Both the position numbers and the translations under genes were made by a program. 64,000 bases of DNA from JAVJST01 sp040219295 (GTDB lineage Bacteria > Pseudomonadota > Alphaproteobacteria > Rhodospirillales > Casp-alpha2), in assembly GCA_040219295.1 (NCBI GenBank), contig JAVJST010000011.1, positions 434,001 through 498,000 on the forward strand, given 5' to 3'. The notes under the pieces were generated by a model, which had not been told where the DNA came from, ran no database searches, and was given only the letters and a program-made list of their open reading frames with translations. Every line of letters begins with the position of its first letter. Within the stretch, counting starts at the first letter, position 1. This document shows positions 35,573 to 43,937 of this stretch, piece by piece.

Positions 35573-36205
35573 TCACGCGTGCGCCGCGCGACGGCGCGAA
35601 ACGAACCTTACAAGCCGGACCGCCAGCAAGGCCACCGCGATTCCGAGATAGATCCACGGCTCCATCTGGTTGCCCTTCGCCATCATGATGTAGTGAACGC
35701 AGCCCAGCGGCGCGATGACGTAAATCATCTGGTGGACGCGCTTCCAGCGATCGGGGCCGAGCCGACGAACCATCCTGGCCGTCGAAGTCACGGCCAGTGG
35801 AATCAGCATGACGAAGGCGATCATGCCGACCGTGATGTAGGTCCGCTTCAGGATGTCCTCCCAGATGGCGCTCCAGTCGAAGAACTGGTCGATCACCACG
35901 TAGCTCGTCAGGTGCAGCGTCACGTAGAAGAACGCATAGAGCCCGAGCATCCGGCGGAACCGCATCAGCCAGGCCCGCCCCGTGAGCAGCCTGAGCGGCG
36001 TGATTGCCAGCGCGATCAGGACGAAGCGCAGCGCCCAGTCGCCGATGAAACGGTTGAGATACTCCGGCGGATTGGCGGTCAGTCCGAGCCCGTCGGGCCC
36101 GCCGGTCAAAGCGCGCCAGAAAATCCAGGCGACCGGCCCCAGGCAGACGATGAAGACACCTGCCTTCGAGATCAGCCGCGGCCAGTTGCGTTTCTTTGCC
36201 GCCAT
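35573..36205 (-). CDS. msrQ: Protein-methionine-sulfoxide reductase heme-binding subunit MsrQ
   Basis: A 210-residue integral membrane protein with about six helices, of the ferric-reductase-like transmembrane family. Heme-ligand histidines are likely in FYVTLHLTSYVV and the DRWKRVHQMIYV and APLGCVHYIMM segments. MsrQ passes electrons from the respiratory chain or flavin reductase to the periplasmic molybdenum enzyme MsrP, which repairs oxidised methionine in envelope proteins. It follows msrP on the same strand by 26 nt, the normal order. Confidence 0.93.
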   Translation of the reverse strand: MAAKKRNWPRLISKAGVFIVCLGPVAWIFWRALTGGPDGLGLTANPPEYLNRFIGDWALRFVLIALAITPLRLLTGRAWLMRFRRMLGLYAFFYVTLHLTSYVVIDQFFDWSAIWEDILKRTYITVGMIAFVMLIPLAVTSTARMVRRLGPDRWKRVHQMIYVIAPLGCVHYIMMAKGNQMEPWIYLGIAVALLAVRLVRFVSRRRAAHA

Positions 36206-36231
36206 GTCACTGGTTTAGCCGAAAACGGCCG

Positions 36232-37209
36232 TCAGTAGAACTTTCTCAGGTCCATACCGTCATAGAGGTGCGCGACCTGTTCGCCGTATCCGTTGAACAT
36301 CGGCGTCGGCCGGCGTTCGGGAAACAGCCCCGTGCCGATAACCCTCTCTCTCGCCTGGCTCCAGCGCGGATGATCGACCTCGGGATTGACGTTCGAGTAG
36401 AAGCCGTACTCGCGCGAATTGGCGATATTCCAGGTGCACGGCGGCTGCTCGGACGTGAAGGAGATCTTGACGATCGACTTGATGCTCTTGAAACCATACT
36501 TCCACGGCACGATCAGGCGTAGCGGCGCGCCGTTCTGGTTGGGCAGTGTTTCGCCGTACATGCCGACGACCATTAGAGTCAGGGGATTCATCGCCTCGTC
36601 CATCCTGAGACCTTCGACATACGGCCACGGGATGACGTTGTAGGCCTGGCCCGGCATGCGCGACGGATCGAGCAGGGTCTGGAAAGCGACGTAACGGGCC
36701 TGAGACGTGGGTTCGAGACGCTTGATGATGTCGGCGAGCGGAATTCCAACCCAGGGAACGACCATGGACCATGCCTCGACGCAACGGAAACGGTAGACAC
36801 GTTCCTCGAGTTGATGGGGTTTCACCAGGTCATCGAAACTGTAGGTGCCGGCGCTGGCAACGTGACCGTCCACTTCCACCGTCCAAGGCAGCGGTTCGAA
36901 ATCCTGGGCATTGGCGACCGGATCGCCCTTGGCCGTGCCGAACTCATAGAAGTTGTTGTACTGGGTTGCGTGCTCCTTACCGGTGACCTCGAGGCCGAGC
37001 GCGTCGGCGGTGTGAACATCGGATTTTACGTGCTGAAGGCTAGCCGCGCGGGCCGGCCCCCCGGCTAGTCCGAGACCGAGACCACCGGCAATGGCGCCGA
37101 GCCCGAGAGCCCCCGCCCCCTTGATGAAGCGGCGGCGATCCTCGAACTGCTCACGCGGCGTCACGGCGCTTTCAGGCAACTGCCAGCTCTCGGTGCGCTT
37201 GATCAACAT
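36232..37209 (-). CDS. msrP: Protein-methionine-sulfoxide reductase catalytic subunit MsrP
   Basis: A 325-residue periplasmic molybdoenzyme of the sulfite-oxidase fold. It has a Tat signal (DRRRFIKGAG ... ARA). The molybdenum-coordinating Cys is in YRFRCVEAWSMVVPW; PHQLEERVYRF and ATQYNNFYEFGT are further family motifs. It reduces methionine sulfoxide in periplasmic proteins with electrons from MsrQ. The start at 37209 (MLIKRTESWQLP) was preferred over a longer open frame. The 188-nt gap to the divergent GST gene contains the promoters and no gene. Confidence 0.94.
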   Translation of the reverse strand: MLIKRTESWQLPESAVTPREQFEDRRRFIKGAGALGLGAIAGGLGLGLAGGPARAASLQHVKSDVHTADALGLEVTGKEHATQYNNFYEFGTAKGDPVANAQDFEPLPWTVEVDGHVASAGTYSFDDLVKPHQLEERVYRFRCVEAWSMVVPWVGIPLADIIKRLEPTSQARYVAFQTLLDPSRMPGQAYNVIPWPYVEGLRMDEAMNPLTLMVVGMYGETLPNQNGAPLRLIVPWKYGFKSIKSIVKISFTSEQPPCTWNIANSREYGFYSNVNPEVDHPRWSQARERVIGTGLFPERRPTPMFNGYGEQVAHLYDGMDLRKFY

Positions 37210-37397
37210 GGCAACGGTTACTCCTGTGCAGCGGGGCCGTTTTCCCCTTGAATGGCTACTGTCTGGCCAGCATAACGTAAGCGGACCATATTTGGTGACA
37301 CTTCCTCTGACGCGATCTGACAATCGCGTGATCACAACGGAGATCGCATTGTCCGACCGGCTCTCCCGACTGTCGTCTTGAGGCTCTGAATTTTTTG

Positions 37398-38066
37398 ATG
37401 CGGACCCTCTACCACTTGTGGCTGTCGCCGTTCTGCCGCGCCGCGCGCATTGCGCTTGCCGAGAAGAATGCCGAAGTCACGCTGCGCGCAGAGAACGTCT
37501 GGGACCGGCGCGAGGAGTTCCTCGCCATCAATCCCGCGGGCGAGGTCCCCGTGCTGGTCGAACCGGACGGCACCGCGATTTCCGGCGCGACGGTCATTGT
37601 CGAGTACCTCGAGGATACCCAACAACAACCGCCCCTGCTCGGCACAGACCCGGTGACACGTGCGGAGACGAGGCGTCTCGCGGACTGGTTCAACGGCAAG
37701 TTCAATACCGAAGTGACCCAGAACCTGTTGGGCGAGAAGATGATGAAGCGGTTTCTCGGCCTCGGCGAGCCCGACGCCGGGGCCATCCGTGCCGGATACA
37801 AGAACCTGCGCTATCACCTTCAGTACATCGCGTACCTCACAGAACGACGGAACTGGCTCGCCGGCGCGGAACTGAGCTACGCGGACATTGCCGCAGCGGC
37901 GCACCTGTCGTCCCTCGACTACATCAACGAGATCTCTTGGGAAGACTACGACGCGGTCAAGATCTGGTATGCGCGGATCAAGTCGCGTCCGAGTTTCAGA
38001 AGCCTGCTCACGGACAAGATTCCGGGTTTTCCGCCGCCGGCGCACTACCCCGACCTAGACTTCTAG
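37398..38066 (+). CDS. Glutathione S-transferase family protein
   Basis: A 222-residue GST. The N-terminal thioredoxin-like domain has the active-site region YHLWLSPFCRAARIALAEKN, the glutathione-contact loop AINPAGEVPVLVEPDG and GATVIVEYLED. The C-terminal all-helical domain includes the N-capping motif SYADIAAAAHLSSLDY. Detoxification or disulfide reduction is likely; the natural substrate is unknown. The ATG at 37398 directly follows an in-frame TTG. It is followed by a LysE-type exporter after 9 nt, so the two may be co-transcribed. Confidence 0.9.
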   Translation: MRTLYHLWLSPFCRAARIALAEKNAEVTLRAENVWDRREEFLAINPAGEVPVLVEPDGTAISGATVIVEYLEDTQQQPPLLGTDPVTRAETRRLADWFNGKFNTEVTQNLLGEKMMKRFLGLGEPDAGAIRAGYKNLRYHLQYIAYLTERRNWLAGAELSYADIAAAAHLSSLDYINEISWEDYDAVKIWYARIKSRPSFRSLLTDKIPGFPPPAHYPDLDF

Positions 38067-38075
38067 GAGAGGCCG

Positions 38076-38705
38076 ATGCCGTCTCCCGAAATGTTCATCG
38101 CCTTTCTTGCCGCAACCGCCGTGTTCGCCTACATCCCGGGGCCCGCGCTTCTGTATACTGCGGCGCAGACGATCGCGCGCGGCAGACGCGCCGGTTACAT
38201 GGCCGCCGCCGGCATCCACCTCGGCTGCTATCCACACGTTTTCGCCGCCGCCGCGGGGCTGTCGGTCCTGTTCGCGGCGGTGCCCGTTCTCTACACGGTG
38301 ATCAAGATCGCCGGCGCGGGTTACCTCGTCTGGCTCGGCGTGGCGATGTTCCGGGGAGAGGCATCGCCCGGTGATCTCGCGACGCCACTGCCAAAAAGTG
38401 CCGGTCGCGCCTTTGCCGAGAGCTTCCTGGTAGAACTGCTCAATCCCAAGACGGCCCTGTTCTTCGTCGCCTTTCTGCCGCAGTTCGTCGATCCCGCGGG
38501 CGCGTGGCCCGTGTGGGTGCAGTTCCTCGCCCTCGGCACCATCGTCAACCTGATGTTCTCGTCGGCGGATGTCGCCGTCGTCGCCTTCGCCGGACCGCTG
38601 ATCGAGCGGCTCCGCCGATCGGCGGCCGCGTCACAGGTTGCGCGGCGCATCGGCGGCGGCATCCTGATCGTACTCGGTGTTCGGCTAGCGCTGGATCAGC
38701 GCTGA
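38076..38705 (+). CDS. LysE/RhtB family amino-acid exporter
   Basis: A 209-residue membrane protein with about six hydrophobic segments. The family motif is AYIPGPALLYTAAQTIARGRRAGYMAAAGIHLG in the first loop and NPKTALFFVAFLPQFVDP in the middle. Members export lysine, threonine, homoserine lactones or other small molecules. It follows the GST gene closely, and a shared stress or export role is possible but not shown. Confidence 0.9.
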   Translation: MPSPEMFIAFLAATAVFAYIPGPALLYTAAQTIARGRRAGYMAAAGIHLGCYPHVFAAAAGLSVLFAAVPVLYTVIKIAGAGYLVWLGVAMFRGEASPGDLATPLPKSAGRAFAESFLVELLNPKTALFFVAFLPQFVDPAGAWPVWVQFLALGTIVNLMFSSADVAVVAFAGPLIERLRRSAAASQVARRIGGGILIVLGVRLALDQR

Positions 38706-38707
38706 CG

Positions 38708-39496
38708 CTACTGAGCGCCGTCGCCGAGATCGAGCCGTTCGATGTTGGTGCGCGCCGCGTCGGCCTCGGCGGACTGCGGCGCCCGGGTGATGACCTCGAT
38801 CCAGTCCCGCCGCGCGCCGGAATCGTCGCCTTCCAGGCGGCGTAGATTGCCACGTTCGAGGTAAGCTTCGGGCGACTCCGGGTCCAGGCGCAAGGCTTCC
38901 TCGACGTCGCGGGCGGCCTCTGTCCGCTTGTCGAGCATCCGGTACGCGCTGCCGCGCAGCAGCCAGGCTTGCGGGTTCGACGGCTCCAGCGTCAGGGCGC
39001 GTGACAGATCGGTTACGGCGTCGTCGTAGAGCCCTATTTCGGCAGCGACGATACCCCGGTCTAGCCACAACGCACTGTGTGAAGGCTCAAGCTCAATCGC
39101 CGAGGTCAGCACGGCGTAGGCGCGCTCGGCATCGCCGCCAGACAGCCATCCCTGCGCGGCCTGGCGCAGAATCTCGGGCTTCAGCGATCCGTCCAGAACC
39201 GGGTCCTGGGCGAGGTTCTCCAGGCGTTCCGCCGCCTGATCAAAGTACCCGAGCGCCATCAGGGCGGCGGCCACGCAATGCTTCGCCGCCGACCCGCCTC
39301 CGAGGCCCTGCCATTCGATGGCGGTGTCGAAGGCGGCTTCCGCATCGGTGTCGATCATGGACATGCACGCGTGATAGCGTGCGGCGTCCGAAGCTTCCTC
39401 GGCCGGAGCCGACGACGACCAGGCCCATGCCAGCAGCACGATCAAGATCAGGTGTTTCCCGGCACGCCGGCGTTCTCGGATTGAACTAGAGGACAT
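38708..39496 (-). CDS. Tetratricopeptide-repeat protein, exported
   Basis: A 262-residue protein with an N-terminal signal (HLILIVLLAWAWSSSAPAEE) and several TPR units at about residues 80-255 (DPVLDGSLKPEILRQAAQGWL, SALWLDRGIVAAEIGLYDDAV, PQAWLLRGSAYRMLDKRTEAA, PEAYLERGNLRRLEGDDSGAR). TPRs are protein-binding scaffolds; the protein is probably periplasmic. Start MSSSSIRERRR at 39496. It is convergent with the LysE gene (2-nt gap) and divergent from the epimerase gene. Partner unknown. Confidence 0.8.
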   Translation of the reverse strand: MSSSSIRERRRAGKHLILIVLLAWAWSSSAPAEEASDAARYHACMSMIDTDAEAAFDTAIEWQGLGGGSAAKHCVAAALMALGYFDQAAERLENLAQDPVLDGSLKPEILRQAAQGWLSGGDAERAYAVLTSAIELEPSHSALWLDRGIVAAEIGLYDDAVTDLSRALTLEPSNPQAWLLRGSAYRMLDKRTEAARDVEEALRLDPESPEAYLERGNLRRLEGDDSGARRDWIEVITRAPQSAEADAARTNIERLDLGDGAQ

Positions 39497-39539
39497 GGCT
39501 TGTCTTAATCGCCTGCGTCGGACGTCACAAGGAGCCATC

Positions 39540-40412
39540 ATGCCGCATCTGTTCGCTTTCGGTTTGGGATTCTCGGCCTTGGCATTGGCCGGGCGGTTGA
39601 AGGCCAAGGGCTGGGCGGTGTCCGGGACCTGCCGCTCCTCGGAAAAGGCGGACAGGCTCCGCGCCGAGGGGTTCGACGCCGTCGTGTTCGACCCGGCCAA
39701 TGGCGTGAGCCCCGATGCCGGCATCCTTGACGGGGTATCCCACGTGCTCAGCTCGATCGCGCCCGACGACGAGGGCGACCCCGTCCTCCGCGATTTCGCC
39801 GACGCCCTCGGCGATCAGGCGTCGATCCGCTGGGCCGGTTATCTCTCGACGACGGGCGTCTACGGGGACAGCGGGGGCGCGTGGGTCGACGAATCCAGCC
39901 CGACCGAGCCCAGTCTTGCCCGGGCCCGGCGCCGGGTCACCGCGGAGAACGCATGGCTCGACCTGCAGCGCGACAACGGACTTCCGGTCCACGTCTTTCG
40001 CCTCGCCGGCATCTATGGTCCCGGGCGCAGCGCACTTGACGCGGTGCGCGCGGGTCGTGCGCGACGCATCGATCGGCCCGGCCACCTGTTTGGTCGAATT
40101 CATGTCGACGACATCGCCGCGGTGCTCGAAGCATCGATCGACAGCCCTGCCCCGGGAGAGATCTACAATGTGAGCGATGACGAGCCGGCGGCCCCTGCCG
40201 ACGTGACGACGTTTGCCTGTGAGCTGCTCGGCGTCGAACCGCCCCCGCTGATCTCGTTCGAGGAAGCCGCCGCAACCATGTCACCCATGGGCCGGACGTT
40301 CTGGGAGGACAACCGCAAGGTCAGCAACCGCAGGATCCGCGAAGAACTCGGGGTCGAGCTAGCCTATCCGACCTATCGCGAGGGACTGCAGGCGATCCAC
40401 GCGCAGGAATGA
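39540..40412 (+). CDS. NAD-dependent epimerase/SDR-extended protein (YeeZ-like)
   Basis: A 290-residue extended-SDR protein. Its nucleotide-binding loop is FGLGFSALALAGRLKAKG, an unusual G-x-G-F-x-A variant. The active-site Tyr region is STTGVYGDSGGAWVDESSP, followed by VFRLAGIYGPGRSALD, typical of the YeeZ/NAD(P)H-binding epimerase group. A fold-level call only; the sugar or other substrate is unknown. A clear AAGGAG ribosome site precedes the ATG at 39540. The 3' end faces the TetR regulator gene with a 7-nt gap. Confidence 0.78.
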   Translation: MPHLFAFGLGFSALALAGRLKAKGWAVSGTCRSSEKADRLRAEGFDAVVFDPANGVSPDAGILDGVSHVLSSIAPDDEGDPVLRDFADALGDQASIRWAGYLSTTGVYGDSGGAWVDESSPTEPSLARARRRVTAENAWLDLQRDNGLPVHVFRLAGIYGPGRSALDAVRAGRARRIDRPGHLFGRIHVDDIAAVLEASIDSPAPGEIYNVSDDEPAAPADVTTFACELLGVEPPPLISFEEAAATMSPMGRTFWEDNRKVSNRRIREELGVELAYPTYREGLQAIHAQE

Positions 40413-40419
40413 GGCTGTG

Positions 40420-41103
40420 TCACTGAATTCCGTTGTCGCCCTGGAACGCGAGGATTTCTTCCTCGTGGTTGGGCAACAGTGAACGCAGTGTGAGAAACGC
40501 GATGCGCTGTGCATCGGCGCGGGTCATGACCTTCGGGCCGGCCAGGAGCGATTCGGCCAGGCCGTCGAGCTGAACGTCGAGCGCCGTTGAAATATCGGCG
40601 GCGCAACGCCGGTCCTTGTCGCGTTCCAGCACCACGGTCACGCAGTGACGGACCGCCGCGTGGCGGACTTCGTCGCGCGCGCCGCAGATTTTCTGGTAGA
40701 CCGGCCGCGACTTGGCTTCGGCCCAGAACGCCTTCCAGACGGCGATCTTGCCGAGCGTGCAAACGTCCGGCCGGAACTCCGTCTTGACCAAAACGCACAG
40801 CCGCTGGATCGGATCGGGCGGCGCGTCGAGCAGCGCCTTCTGCCAGACGTCGCGGTACTCATCCGCCATGTAGCGCAACGTCGCGACCAGCAGATCGTCC
40901 TTGGTCTTGAAATGAAAGATCAGGCTGCCCTGCGCGACACCGGCGATCTCCGCGACCGTGGCCAGCGTCGTGTCGGCAAACCCCACTCGTTCGATCGAGC
41001 GAATTGTCGCGCGCATGATCTCACGGCGGCGATCCTCGCGCTGAACCGAACGGCTGCCGCGCCGCAGTTTCGTTTTCTCAGGGGGCGTGATCTTATTCAT
41101 CAT
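40420..41103 (-). CDS. TetR family regulator (BetI-like)
   Basis: A 227-residue repressor. The helix-turn-helix is RRREIMRATIRSIERVGFADTTLATVAEIAGVAQGSLIFHFKTKDDLL at about residues 28-75, matching BetI-type TetR proteins. The C-terminal half is the ligand-binding and dimer domain. I start it at 41103 (MMNKITPPE); the frame opens at 41154 but that start would run into the operator region. It is divergent from a Rieske oxygenase gene and very likely controls it through the palindrome at 41143-41162. Confidence 0.86.
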   Translation of the reverse strand: MMNKITPPEKTKLRRGSRSVQREDRRREIMRATIRSIERVGFADTTLATVAEIAGVAQGSLIFHFKTKDDLLVATLRYMADEYRDVWQKALLDAPPDPIQRLCVLVKTEFRPDVCTLGKIAVWKAFWAEAKSRPVYQKICGARDEVRHAAVRHCVTVVLERDKDRRCAADISTALDVQLDGLAESLLAGPKVMTRADAQRIAFLTLRSLLPNHEEEILAFQGDNGIQ

Positions 41104-41142
41104 CTCAAAATAGCAGTAATTTAAATTGATTACAAATAAATT

Positions 41143-41171
41143 TTGACTAAACACTCAGTCAAATTTATACT
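41143..41171 (+). promoter_or_regulatory. Promoter and TetR-type operator of the Rieske oxygenase gene
   Basis: TTGACT (41143-41148), 17 nt, TATACT (41166-41171): a near-consensus sigma-70 promoter 27 nt before the oxygenase start. The -35 hexamer is also the left arm of TTGACT-N8-AGTCAA (41143-41162), a 20-bp palindrome of TetR-operator type. Repressor binding would block the promoter. Confidence 0.8.
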
Positions 41172-41198
41172 CCAACCATTCAATCGAAGAGGTCCATC

Positions 41199-42419
41199 AT
41201 GAACAAGCATTACATTGCCGACGCCGAACCGTTCTCCGGTCGCAACGACGTGTCCCGCCGCGGCCTGCCGGCCTGGGCATACTGGAACGACGAACTCGCC
41301 GAGCTTGAGAAAGAGGTTCTTTTCCGTCGCAACTGGCTGCTGGTCGGGCACATCAATCAGATCCCGAACCCGGGCGACTACATGTGCCTGAACGAGGTCG
41401 ACGAGCGGGCAATCGTGATCCGCGGCAACGACGGTGTGGTGCGCGGCTTCCACAATCTCTGCCGCCATCGCGGATCGCGTGTCACGATCGACGAAACCGG
41501 CAACGCCGGGCGCGCCATCACCTGCCCGTTCCATGGTTGGTGTTACAACCTCGACGGTTCGCTGCGCGGCGTGCCGCAGCCTGAGACGTTCCCGGGTCTG
41601 GACAAGGAGAAGAACGGCCTCAAGCCACTCGATCTTGAGATCTGGCACGGTCTCGTATTCGTCCGCTTCAAGGGAGTCGGCCCGAGCGTCGCCGAGATGG
41701 CCGCCAGATACGAACCGGAAATCGCGCCCTACCGGATCGAGGACATGGTGCCGATCGACTGGGGCTTCCGCGAGAATTACGACATCAACTGGAAAGCCGT
41801 TCTGGATGTCGACAACGAGGGCTATCACGTGGCCACGGCGCACCCCAGCCTGAACGCCCTGTTCACCGTCTACGTCGACGAGGATCTGGGCGGCGGCCTC
41901 AACCGGGCATTCGGCGACCTACGTGACGCGGCTTCCGGGCCGTGGAGTGTGCGGGCCTATCTCAATCTGCTGCCGAAGGCGCAGGCCGGGTACCTGCCCG
42001 AGACGCACCAGAAGAAATGGGTCTACCTCGCGCTGTTCCCTAATCTGGTGATTACGCTCTATCCGGACGGTAGCGCTGACTACTACCAGACGTTTCCCGG
42101 TCAGGGGCAATCCTCGGCAATGCGCGGCTCCGGCCTGGCACCGGGTGGGAACCGCACCCGGGAAAGCCTCGCCGTTCGTTACCTCAAGGACCGGATCGAC
42201 CGGACCACGGTCGAGGAAGACGCCAACCTGGTCCGCTGGACCTGGGAGGCGATGCGTTCAAGCGCTTATGACGGGGTTCAATTGTCGGATGCGGAGTGCG
42301 GCGTGATCGCCTATCACGAGGCGCTGCGGCGCGCGTTACCGGTTCTGACACTTCCGGAAGCGCCGGCACCCGGCACCATCGCCGCGCGCAATGCGGAATT
42401 GGGCGGTACGGTTGACTGA
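41199..42419 (+). CDS. Rieske non-heme iron oxygenase, alpha subunit
   Basis: A 406-residue oxygenase. The Rieske site is CRHRGSRV ... CPFHGW at about residues 85-110. The iron site is in VDNEGYHVATAHPS (His, His). It resembles ring-hydroxylating and carnitine- or betaine-demethylating oxygenases. A reductase gene is absent nearby. It stands alone on its transcript with a dedicated TetR regulator divergently encoded, so it is probably induced by its own substrate or product. It is related to the island Rieske protein at 23080 by family but not close in sequence. Confidence 0.88.
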   Translation: MNKHYIADAEPFSGRNDVSRRGLPAWAYWNDELAELEKEVLFRRNWLLVGHINQIPNPGDYMCLNEVDERAIVIRGNDGVVRGFHNLCRHRGSRVTIDETGNAGRAITCPFHGWCYNLDGSLRGVPQPETFPGLDKEKNGLKPLDLEIWHGLVFVRFKGVGPSVAEMAARYEPEIAPYRIEDMVPIDWGFRENYDINWKAVLDVDNEGYHVATAHPSLNALFTVYVDEDLGGGLNRAFGDLRDAASGPWSVRAYLNLLPKAQAGYLPETHQKKWVYLALFPNLVITLYPDGSADYYQTFPGQGQSSAMRGSGLAPGGNRTRESLAVRYLKDRIDRTTVEEDANLVRWTWEAMRSSAYDGVQLSDAECGVIAYHEALRRALPVLTLPEAPAPGTIAARNAELGGTVD

Positions 42420-42424
42420 GGCGC

Positions 42425-43084
42425 CTACCCGGCGTCGATGTCGACCTGCTCGAACCGGTTGAGCGCCGAGTCGTAGACCGACAGTTCTCCGGCGCCGATA
42501 TCGAAGTACCATCCGTGCAGCCTGAGCGTCTTCTGCGCGATCTTCTCTGCGATCCAGGGAAACGTCGTCAGGTTCTCGAGCGACACCAGGACAGAGTGCT
42601 GCTCGCACGCGCGCTGGCGTTCCTCCGGTGTCGCGTCCGGCATGGTCGCAACCACCCGACGGGCGGCCGCCGTCAGCATCGACACCCAGGAGGCCACGAA
42701 CAAATAGCCTTTCTGCTCGATGGCGACCGGGTCCATCACCGCCTTGACGCCGCCGCAATGGGCGTGACCGAGAACGATGATGTGACCGACGCCGAGTTCC
42801 TTGACGGCGAACTCGAGCGCCGCACTGGTGCCGTGATAAGTCCCGCTCTCTTCCATGGGCGGCACGAGATTGGCGACGTTCCGGATCATGAAGATTTCAC
42901 CCGGACCGGCCTGGAACTCCTGGGCCGGATCGATCCGCGAGTCGGCGCACGCGACCATCGCAACCTTCGGTTGCTGGCCCTCGGCGACGAGGGTCTGCAG
43001 CGCGCTCGCCTGATCCGGCCAGGTTCCGTTGCGGAACCGCCGGTACCCCTCCATCAGATCTGAAATCGCCTGTCCGTCACTCAT
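42425..43084 (-). CDS. Beta-class carbonic anhydrase
   Basis: A 219-residue enzyme. Zinc-site motifs are ACADSRIDP (Cys, Asp, Arg) and GHAHCGGVKAV (His, Cys), all conserved, plus MIRNVANLVPP. It interconverts CO2 and bicarbonate and supplies bicarbonate to carboxylases. The stop overlaps nothing, but the start at 43084 overlaps the end of the upstream hydrolase gene by 4 nt (ATGA), suggesting co-translation. Confidence 0.95.
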   Translation of the reverse strand: MSDGQAISDLMEGYRRFRNGTWPDQASALQTLVAEGQQPKVAMVACADSRIDPAQEFQAGPGEIFMIRNVANLVPPMEESGTYHGTSAALEFAVKELGVGHIIVLGHAHCGGVKAVMDPVAIEQKGYLFVASWVSMLTAAARRVVATMPDATPEERQRACEQHSVLVSLENLTTFPWIAEKIAQKTLRLHGWYFDIGAGELSVYDSALNRFEQVDIDAG

Positions 43085-43878
43085 GCGCCGCCATCCTCCA
43101 TCGGGCCCGGCCGTCCCGGCCCGTCCAGCAGTTGATCGACGATTCGCGCAAGCCGGTCAAGGTCCTGCGGTTCGGATAACCGGTGTCCGCCATCCTTGAC
43201 GAGGGTTACGTCGACATCGGCGCTGGCAAGTTGCTCCTGCAATCGCAACGCCGTGTTCCACGGCACGTCCTCGTCCTCCATCCCCTGGATCAGCCGGACC
43301 GGGACATCGAGCGAGATCGGGTCGCGCAGCAGCAGATGATCCCGGCCGTCCTCGATCAGCCGGGCCGTGATCCGATAGGGCTCTTCGTCGTAGCAGTTGG
43401 GAATCTCGACGAAACCGTCCCGATTCATTGCCGCCTTCTGGTCATCGTCGAACGGCTGCCAGATCAGATCTTCGGTGAAGTCGGGCGCCGCCGCGATGCC
43501 GACCAGCCCGGCGACGCGATCGGGCCGGGCAAGCGCGGTCAACAGCATGATCCAGCCACCCATGCTGGAGCCCACCAGTATCTGGGGGCCGTCGGCAACC
43601 GCATCGAGCACGGCAACGGCGTCCTCGGCCCAGTCGCCGATACAGCCTTCCTCGAAGGAGTGGGACGACTGTCCGTGGCCGCGGTAATCGAACCTGAGAA
43701 ACGCCTGGCCGCGTGCCTGGCAGTGCTCCTCGAGCGCAATCGCCTTGCCGCCTTCCATATCCGACTTGAACCCGGTCAGAAACATCACGCCGGGGCTGCG
43801 TCCCGGCGTATACTGATACGCCAGCCTGGCGCCATAAGGCGTATCGAGGAATTGCGGTTTCGGCATTTCTGGGTTCAT
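43081..43878 (-). CDS. Alpha/beta hydrolase (ABHD10/S9-like small esterase)
   Basis: A 265-residue hydrolase. FLTGFKSDMEGGKA is the oxyanion region, FDYRGHGQSSHSFEEG is the conserved loop, and the nucleophile elbow is LVGSSMGGWIML (Ser). The acid is probably in GMEDEDVPW and the His in VKDGGHRLSEP, completing the triad. Small esterases of this shape resemble ABHD10. ATG 43878 chosen; a GTG at 43887 would add three residues. Upstream of the carbonic anhydrase gene and coupled to it. Confidence 0.85.
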   Translation of the reverse strand: MNPEMPKPQFLDTPYGARLAYQYTPGRSPGVMFLTGFKSDMEGGKAIALEEHCQARGQAFLRFDYRGHGQSSHSFEEGCIGDWAEDAVAVLDAVADGPQILVGSSMGGWIMLLTALARPDRVAGLVGIAAAPDFTEDLIWQPFDDDQKAAMNRDGFVEIPNCYDEEPYRITARLIEDGRDHLLLRDPISLDVPVRLIQGMEDEDVPWNTALRLQEQLASADVDVTLVKDGGHRLSEPQDLDRLARIVDQLLDGPGRPGPMEDGGA

Positions 43879-43937
43879 ATCGCGCACCGGATTCGTGATG
43901 GCAAAGATCGTGACGCCGTGATCTTGTCGGAAAGACC

